Shown piece after piece: positions 22,724 through 30,120 of a DNA stretch of 64,000 nt. Source of the DNA: Bacteroidales bacterium (lineage in GTDB: Bacteria; Bacteroidota; Bacteroidia; Bacteroidales; Bacteroidaceae); NCBI GenBank assembly GCA_004557035.1, contig SFFB01000006.1, positions 20,074 through 84,073 on the forward strand, written 5' to 3'. Within the stretch, counting starts at the first letter, position 1. Each line of letters begins with the position of its first letter. The notes beneath the pieces were generated by a model. It saw only the letters and a list, made by a program, of their open reading frames with translations, was not told the DNA's origin and did not search any database. The position numbers and the translations under genes were made by a program.

Positions 22724-23317
22724 TTAGTTTTGGACTATGCGTCGGGCACCGATGTATCGGTTCTTGTAGTAGGCGGAGTTGCTGTCGTCCACCTTGACGC
22801 CCGTGCGGGCGGCGTGTACGAACTTGAACTGGCCGGTGGCGGGATTGACGTCGGTGACGATGCCCACGTGGCCTACAGTGCGGGTGGAGCGGGAGCCGCC
22901 GAAAAACACGAGGTCGCCTTTCTTGAGCGCCGAGGTGTTGTAGATGGGCGTACCCTCTTGATATTGCGTGCGCGAGGAGCGGCTGAGGTTGATGCTCTGG
23001 CGACCATAAACGTAGCTGGTGAAGCCTGAGCAGTCGAAAGCCGTGGGCCCGGAATGGCCACTGCGATAGCGGGCTCCGAGATATTTGAGCGCGGTGCGCA
23101 CGATGTTGTCGCCCTGCACGGTCGACTCTGCCGACTTGTCTTTTCCTCCTTTGGGTGCAGCCACCTCCAAAGATGCCACAGACGTTTCGGCCACAAGGCG
23201 CTCTGCAGATGAGTGCACAGGCATGGCGTCACTCTCAAGCGACTGGGCGTGTGAAGGCGCAGCTGCCACAAGAGCAAGTCCGAGCAAAAGGGTATGTAAG
23301 GAGGTTTTCACTAACAC
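22724..23317 (-). CDS. NlpC/P60 family cell-wall endopeptidase
   Basis: A 197-residue exported cysteine peptidase that cuts peptidoglycan stem peptides. Signal peptide MLVKTSLHTLLLGLALVAAA is followed by a ~60-residue linker and the NlpC/P60 domain (residues ~78-197). The catalytic Cys is in TAFDCSGFTSYVYG, the His in GHVGIVTDV and the third residue probably the His in KFVHAART. GDLVFFGG is the usual strand before the catalytic His. No SH3 or LysM targeting domain is present. A consensus-type promoter lies at 23345-23376 and a strong terminator follows, so it is a single-gene unit. Confidence 0.92.
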   Translation of the reverse strand: MLVKTSLHTLLLGLALVAAAPSHAQSLESDAMPVHSSAERLVAETSVASLEVAAPKGGKDKSAESTVQGDNIVRTALKYLGARYRSGHSGPTAFDCSGFTSYVYGRQSINLSRSSRTQYQEGTPIYNTSALKKGDLVFFGGSRSTRTVGHVGIVTDVNPATGQFKFVHAARTGVKVDDSNSAYYKNRYIGARRIVQN

Positions 23318-23344
23318 TGATGGAGGTTTTTTGATTTTCGTTCG

Positions 23345-23376
23345 CGAAATTACTAAAATTCAATCAATTATGCAAA
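23345..23376 (-). promoter_or_regulatory. Promoter for the NlpC/P60 gene
   Basis: Minus-strand TTTG (23373-23376), 20 bases, TAATTTCG (23345-23352; one mismatch to TAnnTTTG). The start codon is at 23317. Confidence 0.6.
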
Positions 23377-23558
23377 CCCTAAATAGCAGTCCGCCACAAG
23401 CCTTATTCGGCCCACTAAATCCTATTCCATTAAAAATCATACATTTACGCCAAAATGCTTAAAGAAGAGCAATAAGCATAGAAACCTTGATTTTTGTTAC
23501 TTTTTAACATTGTAGGCTATTTCTGGCCCGCCAGGGACGATTTCACGAGGTGCCGAAG

Positions 23559-23665
23559 CGTGATTGGCGTGATTGGAGCGTTCAATCACATCATTTGTCG
23601 GAATATCAGCAGATTACAAGGCCGTGATTGTGTGATTGGGAAAAAGGTCAAACTTTGGGTAGGGA
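23559..23665 (-). repeat. CAATCAC dispersed repeat, copy 2 (inverted)
   Basis: Same unit as at 18066 but on the opposite strand. Minus-strand reading: TACCCAAAGTTTGACC, then TTTTTCCCAATCACACAATC ACGG, a different middle, and TGATTGAACGCTCCAATCAC GCCAATCAC. It lies in the 860-base gap between the NlpC/P60 and BspA-like genes, about 130 bases from the nested inverted repeat. Confidence 0.8.
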
Positions 23666-23791
23666 GGGGAATGTTGTGTTTGAGCGGCCGAGCACGGCCA
23701 GAAAGGCGTTCAAAATTTGTGTATTGTTGAGGGCTTGCAAGGCCACTCATAATTGGGATTGAGGTTATTTGGGCGACCAAGCGACGGTCTG

Positions 23792-24093
23792 AAAGCCCTG
23801 AAAGGGCGCCACATAATAGCCCAGGTCGTTAGGCCTGGGTATACAATGTACGCTACAACTCCGGCCTGTAAGGTCGGCACATAAAATACCTTATTATCAA
23901 TATATTATTTCAACAATTTCATCCTGCCATGTGCCGACCTTGCAGGCCGGACAATAGTGGTAACATATCAGCCCAGGCCTGACGAACCGACGACAAGGCG
24001 AGAGCAGAAGACAAGCTCCGCTTGGATTATGCCGAGCCGCGAAGGAGGAAGACGAAGTCAATTGGGCCGATATGTTACGCCCTTTCAGGGCTT
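23792..24093. repeat. Nested inverted repeat with 22-base inner arms
   Basis: Outer arms: AAGCCCTGAAAGGGCG ..ACATA (from 23792) and its reverse complement ending CGCCCTTTCAGGGCTT (to 24093). Inner arms: GGCCTGTAAGGTCGGCACAT (23863-23882) and ATGTGCCGACCTTGCAGGCC (23929-23948), with one mismatch and an AT-rich loop of ~45 bases. Further AGCCCAGG/CCTGGG blocks lie between. No gene is encoded. It belongs to the same GCCC..GGGC class as the element at 591-851. The remaining bases of this 860-base gap (23377-23558, 23666-23791) show nothing I can support. Confidence 0.75.
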
Positions 24094-24177
24094 GCAAGTT
24101 GGGCGGAGACTCGGCAAGCGAAACGAGTTTGCCTTTGGTTTCTCCTACATATCGCTCTTTGCTCTCGCCCTACCCTT

Positions 24178-25743
24178 TCAATATTTACAAGAGCGATAGA
24201 GTTTGCGCGTAGTGCCGTCGCTCATGCGGCGAATGATCAGACCGTGGCCCGACTTGACGCGGCGCCCACTCAGGTCGTAGTCGGCCACGGGAACGGGAGC
24301 AGCGGCAGAAATGGCCTCAATGGCGTCGACCTGTTCTTCGACCACTTGAGAAAAACGGGCCAATGTAGCGTTCTGTCGATAGGCGGCTGCGGCACCAATG
24401 GGTACAAAGAGCTTGCAGCGGGCATAAAACTCATCGACATTCTCGGTGTTGAAATAAAACAGTTTTCCCACTGAAGGCGGCTCGGCTGTGGTGAAGTGGA
24501 TCTCCGTGAGCAGCGTGTCGAGATTGAGCGCATAATCGCCTATACTGTCGAGCGTGGTGGGCAGACGCAGCGAGCGCAGGGTTCGGGCATCTTCAAGGCT
24601 CCAACCGGCAATGGTCTTGACGCCCTCGGGCACGGTGTAGGCGATATCGGTCTTGCCTGAAGGATATTGCTGGAGAGTGGTCAAGTCGCTTGTGAAGAGC
24701 ACACCGTCGCGACTGGTATAATAGGCATTGCGCTCGTCCACATCAAAGGCTTCAATGGCATGCAAACACGACTGGCCGTCGCCGATGAAGCTGACGGTGG
24801 AGGGGATGCGGAGCTGCTTCAGATGGTCGCAATGACTGAACGCGCCCTCACCGATGCTGTCCAAACCCTCAGAGAGGAAGACACGCTCCAAAAGACGAGA
24901 ACGAATACCGTTATAAGGATAGGCGTAAAAGCTATACTTCGGAAGGGCCTTGACCGTAGATGGCAAACGCACTTCGATAGTGCCATAGGATATACTGCTG
25001 GCATATTGGGTGACGCCTTCGGGCACTGTGACACTGAGGGCGGGGATGTTGCTACTTATCTTGGTGACGGCCGTGCCATCGATTTGGTCGGGGAAGATTA
25101 CATCTGAGATGAATGAGGGCTTGAAATTGGCAAGACTGGTGATTGCCAGCGTGCCGTCGGCCTGAGCCTGAGTGGCATAAGTGTACATCGGCATAACGTT
25201 GCCGTAGCTCACGTGCATGGTGGAATAAGGGCCCCAATCGCTCTCCATCGACCTGTATGTATTGACAGACTCAGAAGGGACATAGAGCTTCATACCGGGA
25301 GGACAGCGGTGGGGATTGACAATGGTGGGCGGCTCGAGAGCTCCGCAGACAATCACGTAGCAGCCATGAGATGACAAGAAAGTGGCGTCGACTTGTTTCA
25401 ACGTGGAAGGGAAGCAGATTAGGGAGGCTCTATAAAGCGTGTCGGTCCAAGAGAATTGGTCGCCTATGGCTGTAACGGTGTGGCACGTGCCGTCGGCATC
25501 ATAGACATAGGGGGGCACCACGATAGTGAACTCCCCATCGACTGGTGTCCACGGTTCGTCATCGGTCTCCGGGTTTTCGTAGTTGGTGATCGTGACGACC
25601 TCACCGGCCTCTGCCGTTCCGTCGGCTTTGAGGGTGAAGCGAATGCCATCCTGAATGATTTCTGTCTGTGCCGAAGCAACGAGGCCAAGACTAAGACCAA
25701 TGAGCAACGTGCACCACTTCTTAAAAAAGTAAAGATTTTTCAT
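24178..25743 (-). CDS. BspA-like leucine-rich repeat surface protein
   Basis: A 521-residue exported protein. The start is taken at the ATG 25741-25743, directly before MKNLYFFKKWCTLLIGLSLG, which with LVASAQ forms the signal peptide. The body carries BspA-type (LRR_5) repeats, e.g. LDSIGEGAFSHCDHLKQLRI and VKTIAGWSLEDARTLRSLRL, a fold used for host or matrix binding in oral and gut Bacteroidales. Near the C-terminus VADYDLSGRRV resembles the usual Prevotella sorting tail, but the ending (GHGLIIRRMSDGTTRKLYRS) departs from GLYIVNGKKVxVK. It shares a G-tract promoter layout with the kinase-BspA gene, suggesting common control. Confidence 0.82.
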   Translation of the reverse strand: MKNLYFFKKWCTLLIGLSLGLVASAQTEIIQDGIRFTLKADGTAEAGEVVTITNYENPETDDEPWTPVDGEFTIVVPPYVYDADGTCHTVTAIGDQFSWTDTLYRASLICFPSTLKQVDATFLSSHGCYVIVCGALEPPTIVNPHRCPPGMKLYVPSESVNTYRSMESDWGPYSTMHVSYGNVMPMYTYATQAQADGTLAITSLANFKPSFISDVIFPDQIDGTAVTKISSNIPALSVTVPEGVTQYASSISYGTIEVRLPSTVKALPKYSFYAYPYNGIRSRLLERVFLSEGLDSIGEGAFSHCDHLKQLRIPSTVSFIGDGQSCLHAIEAFDVDERNAYYTSRDGVLFTSDLTTLQQYPSGKTDIAYTVPEGVKTIAGWSLEDARTLRSLRLPTTLDSIGDYALNLDTLLTEIHFTTAEPPSVGKLFYFNTENVDEFYARCKLFVPIGAAAAYRQNATLARFSQVVEEQVDAIEAISAAAPVPVADYDLSGRRVKSGHGLIIRRMSDGTTRKLYRSCKY

Positions 25744-25820
25744 AAGTAAACAGTGATTAGATGAAATATCGAACAAGGCCGATTGAGGCTAAGCCTTGCA
25801 TAAATTCTTCTTTATACCGG

Positions 25821-25855
25821 CAAATTTATAAAGAAAAGACAACAATTACCCCCCC
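25821..25855 (-). promoter_or_regulatory. G-tract promoter of the BspA-like gene
   Basis: Minus strand: AATC plus seven G (25849-25855), 20 bases, then TAAATTTG (25821-25828). A canonical TTTG is missing at -33. The layout matches that at 19966-20002 almost base for base around the tract. The leader would be ~70 bases. Confidence 0.55.
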
Positions 25856-25944
25856 GATTGTTAAATTGTTGTTTGTCTATCGATATTAGGGGGTATTTGC
25901 ACCATCAACTGGTTATGAGAACGGGCAGATGTCGTCTTTATACA

Positions 25945-25980
25945 ACAAAAAAGCGCGTCGAAAGGTTCGACGCGCTTTTT
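25945..25980 (-). terminator. Terminator at the end of the ribosomal super-operon
   Basis: AAGCGCGTCGAA pairs with TTCGACGCGCTT around a three-base loop, with TTTTTTG on the minus side and TTTTTAG on the plus side. It lies 21 bases after the rplQ stop and is nearly symmetrical. Confidence 0.92.
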
Positions 25981-26001
25981 AGATTATTGAGGCCAATAAG
26001 A

Positions 26002-26490
26002 TTATTCAGCCTTGGGAGCCTCTTCGGCAGGTGCTTCGGTCTGTGCAGCCTCGGCAGCAGGAGCTTCGGCAGCGGCTGAACGACGTGAACGACGGGTGCG
26101 AGTGGCTTTCTTAGCCGTCTTGGCCATGTTCTCGTTGTAGTCTACCAGCTCGATGATGCACATATCAGCGCCATCGCTCTGACGGAAACCGGTCTTGAGG
26201 ATACGAGTGTAACCACCCGGACGGTCGGCTACCTTCACAGAGATTTCCTGGAAGAGTTCGGTCACAGCATACTTATCCTGGAGGTAGCTGAAGACAACAC
26301 GACGAGAGTTGGTAGTGTCGTTCTTTGACTTGGTGATAAGCGGCTCTACATATTGTTTCAAGGCCTTGGCCTTGGCGAGAGTCGTAGTGATTCTTTTGTG
26401 CTTGATCAACGAGCAAGCCATGTTGGACAACAAGGCTGCACGGTGAGAAGCAGTACGACTCAGATGGTTGAATTTTTTATTGTGTCTCAT
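26002..26490 (-). CDS. rplQ: 50S ribosomal protein L17
   Basis: bL17 (162 residues) binds domain III of 23S rRNA near the exit tunnel. The core (MRHNKKFNHLSRTASHRAAL ... residues ~1-120) is standard. The C-terminus carries an Ala/Glu-rich extension (EAPAAEAAQTEAPAEEAPKAE type, ~40 residues beyond the E. coli length) after a basic ATRTRRSRRS stretch, common in Bacteroidetes. It is the last gene of the alpha operon, five bases after rpoA, and is followed by a strong terminator. Confidence 0.97.
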   Translation of the reverse strand: MRHNKKFNHLSRTASHRAALLSNMACSLIKHKRITTTLAKAKALKQYVEPLITKSKNDTTNSRRVVFSYLQDKYAVTELFQEISVKVADRPGGYTRILKTGFRQSDGADMCIIELVDYNENMAKTAKKATRTRRSRRSAAAEAPAAEAAQTEAPAEEAPKAE

Positions 26491-26495
26491 TAGAA

Positions 26496-27488
26496 TTAAT
26501 CTTTATCTAAGTTATACTTGGTAATGTCGGTTCCAAACGACAGATTCAGACTCTCGAGCAAATCATCAAGCTCAGTGAGCGATTTCTTACCAAAGTTGCG
26601 GAACTTGAGGAGGTCGTTTTTGTTGAACTGTACGAGGTCGCCGAGTGTTTCGACATCGGCAGCCTTGAGGCAGTTGAGGGCACGAACAGAGAGGTTCATG
26701 TCGGAGAGTTTGGTCTTGAGGAGCTGGCGCATTCTCAAAACTTCCTCGTCAAACTCTTCATTCTCGAGATCGGCAGAGTCATCGATGGTGATCTTTTCGT
26801 CTGAGAAGAGCATGAAGTGATGGATGAGGATTTTGGCGGCCTCTTTAAGTGCTTCTTTGGGCTGAATGGAACCATCCGTGGTGATTTCCAGGACGAGCTT
26901 GTCGTAGTCGGTCTTTTGCTCGACACGATAGGGCTCGACGCTGTATTTCACGTTGCGGATAGGGGTGTAAATCGAATCGATGGGAATGGTGTGAACATCG
27001 GGGCAAAACTCTCTGTTCTCATCAGCGGGGACGTAACCACGACCCTTGTTGATGGTCAGTTCGATTTGCATTGTGGCTTTTGAATCGAGATGACAAATCA
27101 CCAATTCGGGATTTAACACTTCAAATCCGGTAAGCTCTTTGTTGATGTCGCCGGCCTTGAAGACCTCAGTGTTGGACACGGTGAGAGTTACCTTCTCTGT
27201 TTCAAATTCTTCCACCAACTGCTTGAAGCGCACTTGCTTCAAGTTGAGAATGATGTTCGTTACATCGTCACGCACTCCCGGAACCGAGGCGAATTCGTGT
27301 TCAACACCGGCAATCTTGATGGTGTTGATGGCAAAGCCTTCAAGCGAAGAGAGGAGGATGCGACGCAACGCATTTCCAATCGTCGTGCCGAAACCAGGCT
27401 CCAACGGACGGAATTCAAACTTTCCAAACGTTGCCGTGTTTTCGAGCATGATGACCTTGTCAGGTTTTTGAAATGCTAATATCGCCAT
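26496..27488 (-). CDS. rpoA: DNA-directed RNA polymerase subunit alpha
   Basis: Alpha subunit (330 residues), which nucleates polymerase assembly through the N-terminal domain (FRPLEPGFGTTIGNALRRIL) and contacts upstream DNA and activators through the C-terminal domain (LSVRALNCLKAADVETLGDL, FGKKSLTELDDLLESL). Both helix-hairpin-helix elements of the CTD are intact, and the linker is acidic (DSADLENEEFDEE). It sits between rpsD and rplQ, the usual alpha-operon position, so its level is tied to ribosomal protein synthesis. Confidence 0.98.
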   Translation of the reverse strand: MAILAFQKPDKVIMLENTATFGKFEFRPLEPGFGTTIGNALRRILLSSLEGFAINTIKIAGVEHEFASVPGVRDDVTNIILNLKQVRFKQLVEEFETEKVTLTVSNTEVFKAGDINKELTGFEVLNPELVICHLDSKATMQIELTINKGRGYVPADENREFCPDVHTIPIDSIYTPIRNVKYSVEPYRVEQKTDYDKLVLEITTDGSIQPKEALKEAAKILIHHFMLFSDEKITIDDSADLENEEFDEEVLRMRQLLKTKLSDMNLSVRALNCLKAADVETLGDLVQFNKNDLLKFRNFGKKSLTELDDLLESLNLSFGTDITKYNLDKD

Positions 27489-27505
27489 GAAATTCCGATT
27501 TTTAA

Positions 27506-28114
27506 TTAGTTTTTAGAGTACAACTCGACAATCAGCTGTTCCTTGATGTTCTCAGGAATGTCGGCACGTTCGGGCTTGTGGAGGAACTTACCGGCTTTGG
27601 CTGACTCATCCCATTCAATCCAGGGATATTTGCTGTGATTGAAACCGGCGAGGGCGTCGGCAATCACCTCGAGTGACTTGGAGCGCTCACGAACACCGAC
27701 AATCTGGCCGGGCTTGACGCTGAAAGAAGCAATGTTGACCACTTTGCCATCGACGGTGATGTGCTTGTGGCTTACGAGCTGACGGGCAGCAGCACGGGTG
27801 GGAGCGATGCCAAGACGATATACCACATTGTCGAGACGGCATTCGAGGGCCTGCAAAAGCAACTCACCGGTAATGCCGCTCTGACGAGAGGCTTTCTCAA
27901 AGAGGTTGCGGAATTGCTTTTCGAGTACACCATAGGTGTATTTGGCTTTCTGCTTCTCTGCCAACATGATGCCGTATTCTGAAGTCTTGCGACGACGTGA
28001 ATTACCGTGCTGGCCGGGAGGGAAATTGCGTTTTGAAAGCACTTTGTCAGGTCCATAGATAGCCTCTCCAAAACGGCGGGCAATACGTGACTTGGGTCCA
28101 ATATATCTTGCCAT
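27506..28114 (-). CDS. rpsD: 30S ribosomal protein S4
   Basis: uS4 (202 residues) is a primary 16S rRNA binder that starts 30S assembly. The N-terminal MARYIGPKSRIARRFGEAIY and the S4 RNA-binding domain (ECRLDNVVYRLGIAPTRAAA, RQLVSHKHITVDGKVVNIAS) are intact. In E. coli S4 represses its own alpha operon; no matching pseudoknot could be judged by eye here. It lies 33 bases after rpsK and 17 bases before rpoA. Confidence 0.98.
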   Translation of the reverse strand: MARYIGPKSRIARRFGEAIYGPDKVLSKRNFPPGQHGNSRRRKTSEYGIMLAEKQKAKYTYGVLEKQFRNLFEKASRQSGITGELLLQALECRLDNVVYRLGIAPTRAAARQLVSHKHITVDGKVVNIASFSVKPGQIVGVRERSKSLEVIADALAGFNHSKYPWIEWDESAKAGKFLHKPERADIPENIKEQLIVELYSKN

Positions 28115-28147
28115 ATTTATTTCTGATTAAAGCGTTAGGATGATAAA

Positions 28148-28537
28148 TTATACTCTTCTGCGTTTGGGAGGACGGCAACCATTGTGGGGCAGCGGTGTAA
28201 CGTCGATAATCTCGGTTACTTCAATGCCGGCACCATGGCAGGCACGGATGGCAGACTCGCGGCCATTGCCCGGACCTTTCACATAAGCCTTCACCTTGCG
28301 GAGACCTAAATCGTAAGCTACCTTAGCGCAGTCTTGAGCGGCCATCTGGGCGGCATAGGGGGTGTTCTTCTTAGAACCACGGAAACCCATCTTACCGGCA
28401 GAAGACCAAGAAATAATCTGACCTTCGCTGTTGGCCAAAGACACGATGATATTGTTGAATGAGCTGTGAACGTGGAGCTGACCAACGGCGTCAACCTTTA
28501 CGTTACGCTTCTTAGCTGCAACTGTTTTCTTTGCCAT
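28148..28537 (-). CDS. rpsK: 30S ribosomal protein S11
   Basis: uS11 (129 residues) lines the mRNA exit on the 30S platform. GQLHVHSSFNNIIVSLANSE and KGPGNGRESAIRACHGAGIE are family signatures, and the C-terminus PLPHNGCRPPKRRRV is complete. The N-terminus is Lys-rich and slightly long, as usual in Bacteroidetes. It lies 12 bases after rpsM within the alpha operon segment. It matters in this phylum because the 30S platform is where the hidden anti-Shine-Dalgarno tail is held. Confidence 0.97.
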   Translation of the reverse strand: MAKKTVAAKKRNVKVDAVGQLHVHSSFNNIIVSLANSEGQIISWSSAGKMGFRGSKKNTPYAAQMAAQDCAKVAYDLGLRKVKAYVKGPGNGRESAIRACHGAGIEVTEIIDVTPLPHNGCRPPKRRRV

Positions 28538-28549
28538 ATTCGTTATTTA

Positions 28550-28930
28550 TTATTTGGTAGCTTTTTTCTTGTTAGCGACTGTCTTCTTGCGACCCTTACG
28601 TGTACGGGCGTTGTTTTTCGTGCTCTGACCGCGAACGGGCAAACCGATACGGTGGCGCACACCACGATAACAGCCAATGTCCATAAGGCGTTTGATGTTC
28701 ATCTGAATTTCAGAGCGGAGGTCACCCTCTACTTTGTATTCAGCTCCGATGATTTGACGAATCTTTGCGGCTTGGTCATCGGTCCAATCCTTAACTTTAA
28801 GATCCCTGTCTACGCCGGCTTTGTCTAAGATTTTAGCCGAGCTACTGCGACCTATACCGAAAATATAGGTCAAGGCGATTTCACCTCTCTTGTTTTGAGG
28901 CAAATCAACACCAACAATTCTTATTGCCAT
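28550..28930 (-). CDS. rpsM: 30S ribosomal protein S13
   Basis: uS13 (126 residues) sits in the 30S head and contacts the P-site tRNA and the 50S subunit. MAIRIVGVDLPQNKRGEIAL, YIFGIGRSSSAKILDKAGVD and the basic tail RGQSTKNNARTRKGRKKTVA are characteristic. It is preceded by rpmJ with 31 bases between, and rpsK follows by 12. This is the conventional start of the alpha operon, although transcription here continues through from spc genes with no terminator. Confidence 0.97.
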   Translation of the reverse strand: MAIRIVGVDLPQNKRGEIALTYIFGIGRSSSAKILDKAGVDRDLKVKDWTDDQAAKIRQIIGAEYKVEGDLRSEIQMNIKRLMDIGCYRGVRHRIGLPVRGQSTKNNARTRKGRKKTVANKKKATK

Positions 28931-28961
28931 ATACTAATTTGAGTTGTTATGCGATTTTTGT

Positions 28962-29078
28962 TTAACCCTGACGCATTTTCATCTTGGGGTTTTTCTTGTT
29001 AATCACGAACAGACGTCCCTTGCGACGCACGATTTTGCAGTCGGCTGAACGCTTTTTCAAAGATGCTCTTGTCTTCAT
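28962..29078 (-). CDS. rpmJ: 50S ribosomal protein L36
   Basis: bL36 (38 residues) is the smallest 50S protein. The minus strand from ATG 29076-29078 reads MKTRASLKKRSADCKIVRRK then GRLFVINKKNPKMKMRQG, stop at 28962. The zinc ligand pattern of the C+ form (CxxC...CxxxxH) is reduced: only one Cys is present, so this is the zinc-free (C-) form. It fills the 160-base gap between infA and rpsM, exactly where rpmJ normally lies. Confidence 0.95.
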   Translation of the reverse strand: MKTRASLKKRSADCKIVRRKGRLFVINKKNPKMKMRQG

Positions 29079-29090
29079 ATCTGATATAAT

Positions 29091-29309
29091 TTATTTGTAT
29101 CTAAACACGATGCGGCCTTTTGAAAGGTCATACGGACTCATTTCGACTTTGACTTTGTCGCCGGGGAGAATCTTGATGTAGTGCATTCTCATCTTGCCGG
29201 AGATATGAGCAGTGATTTCGTGACCGTTTTCCAGTTCAACGCGGAACATCGCGTTGCTTAAGGCTTCAACGATGACGCCGTCTTGTTCTATTGCAGACTG
29301 TTTGGCCAT
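29091..29309 (-). CDS. infA: Translation initiation factor IF-1
   Basis: IF-1 (72 residues), an OB-fold protein that occupies the 30S A site during initiation. MAKQSAIEQDGVIVEALSNA, MFRVELENGHEITAHISGKM and VEMSPYDLSKGRIVFRYK are nearly invariant. The gene starts three bases after map and is followed 12 bases later by rpmJ, the usual Bacteroidetes secY-map-infA-rpmJ order (no adk between secY and map). Confidence 0.98.
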   Translation of the reverse strand: MAKQSAIEQDGVIVEALSNAMFRVELENGHEITAHISGKMRMHYIKILPGDKVKVEMSPYDLSKGRIVFRYK

Positions 29310-29312
29310 ATT

Positions 29313-30107
29313 TTATCTCTTCTGAGTTTCGATTTGTTCAATGCTTTCAAACGATGACATAAGCTGCGGCTTGCCGTTGCAGATGGCGATGGTGTGCTCA
29401 AAATGGGCGGCCATCTTGCCATCGAGCGTGACAATGCCCCATTTGTCGGGAAGCAGCCCTATCTTGTGACAGCCTTGTGTGATCATCGGCTCAATGGCGA
29501 TGCAGAGGCCGTTTTTGATTTCCAGACCACTCATAGGGCTACCGTAGTTGGGCACCTGTGGGTCTTCGTGCATGTCGTGGCCTATACCATGACCGACTAA
29601 TTCACGAACCACTCCGTATCCCCGCGACTCACAATGGGTCTGAATGGCGTGACCAATGTGTCCGATGCGATGTCCGACGATGGCTTGCTCAATGCCTTTG
29701 TAGAGGGACTCCTTGGTGGTCTGGAGAAGCTGCTTGACTTCGGGTTTGACCTCGCCCACACAGAAGGTGTAGCAAGAATCTCCACAAAAGCCGTTGAGGG
29801 ATACGCCGCAATCTACGGAAACGATATCGCCCTCTCTGAGCGGCACGTCGTTGGGGATGCCATGGACTACGACCTGATTGACGGAAGTGCAAATGGAGGC
29901 TGGGAAGGGCGGACCATAGGGATTGGGGAAACCCTTGAAGGTGGGTGTGGCCCCATGGTCGCGAATAAAGGTCTCTGCCAGCCGGTCCATCTGTCGGGTG
30001 GTCAGACCCGGCCGAATGGCTTTGGCTATTTCAGTGAGTGTTGCGCTGACCAACAAGTTGGCCTTGCGCAACAACTCTATTTCATCGTTTGTCTTCAGAT
30101 AAATCAT
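29313..30107 (-). CDS. map: Methionine aminopeptidase, type I
   Basis: Removes the N-terminal Met from new proteins (264 residues). The five metal ligands are visible: Asp in VSVDCGVSL, Asp in GFCGDSCYTF, His in GHGIGHDMHEDPQ, Glu in AIEPMITQG and Glu in AHFEHTIAI. The substrate-side His lies in QVVVHGIPND. No N-terminal zinc-finger or SH3-like extension is present, so it is type Ia-like. It starts 13 bases after secY, coupling protein maturation to ribosomal protein transcription. Confidence 0.96.
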   Translation of the reverse strand: MIYLKTNDEIELLRKANLLVSATLTEIAKAIRPGLTTRQMDRLAETFIRDHGATPTFKGFPNPYGPPFPASICTSVNQVVVHGIPNDVPLREGDIVSVDCGVSLNGFCGDSCYTFCVGEVKPEVKQLLQTTKESLYKGIEQAIVGHRIGHIGHAIQTHCESRGYGVVRELVGHGIGHDMHEDPQVPNYGSPMSGLEIKNGLCIAIEPMITQGCHKIGLLPDKWGIVTLDGKMAAHFEHTIAICNGKPQLMSSFESIEQIETQKR

Positions 30108-30120
30108 CCTCGCTTATCTA

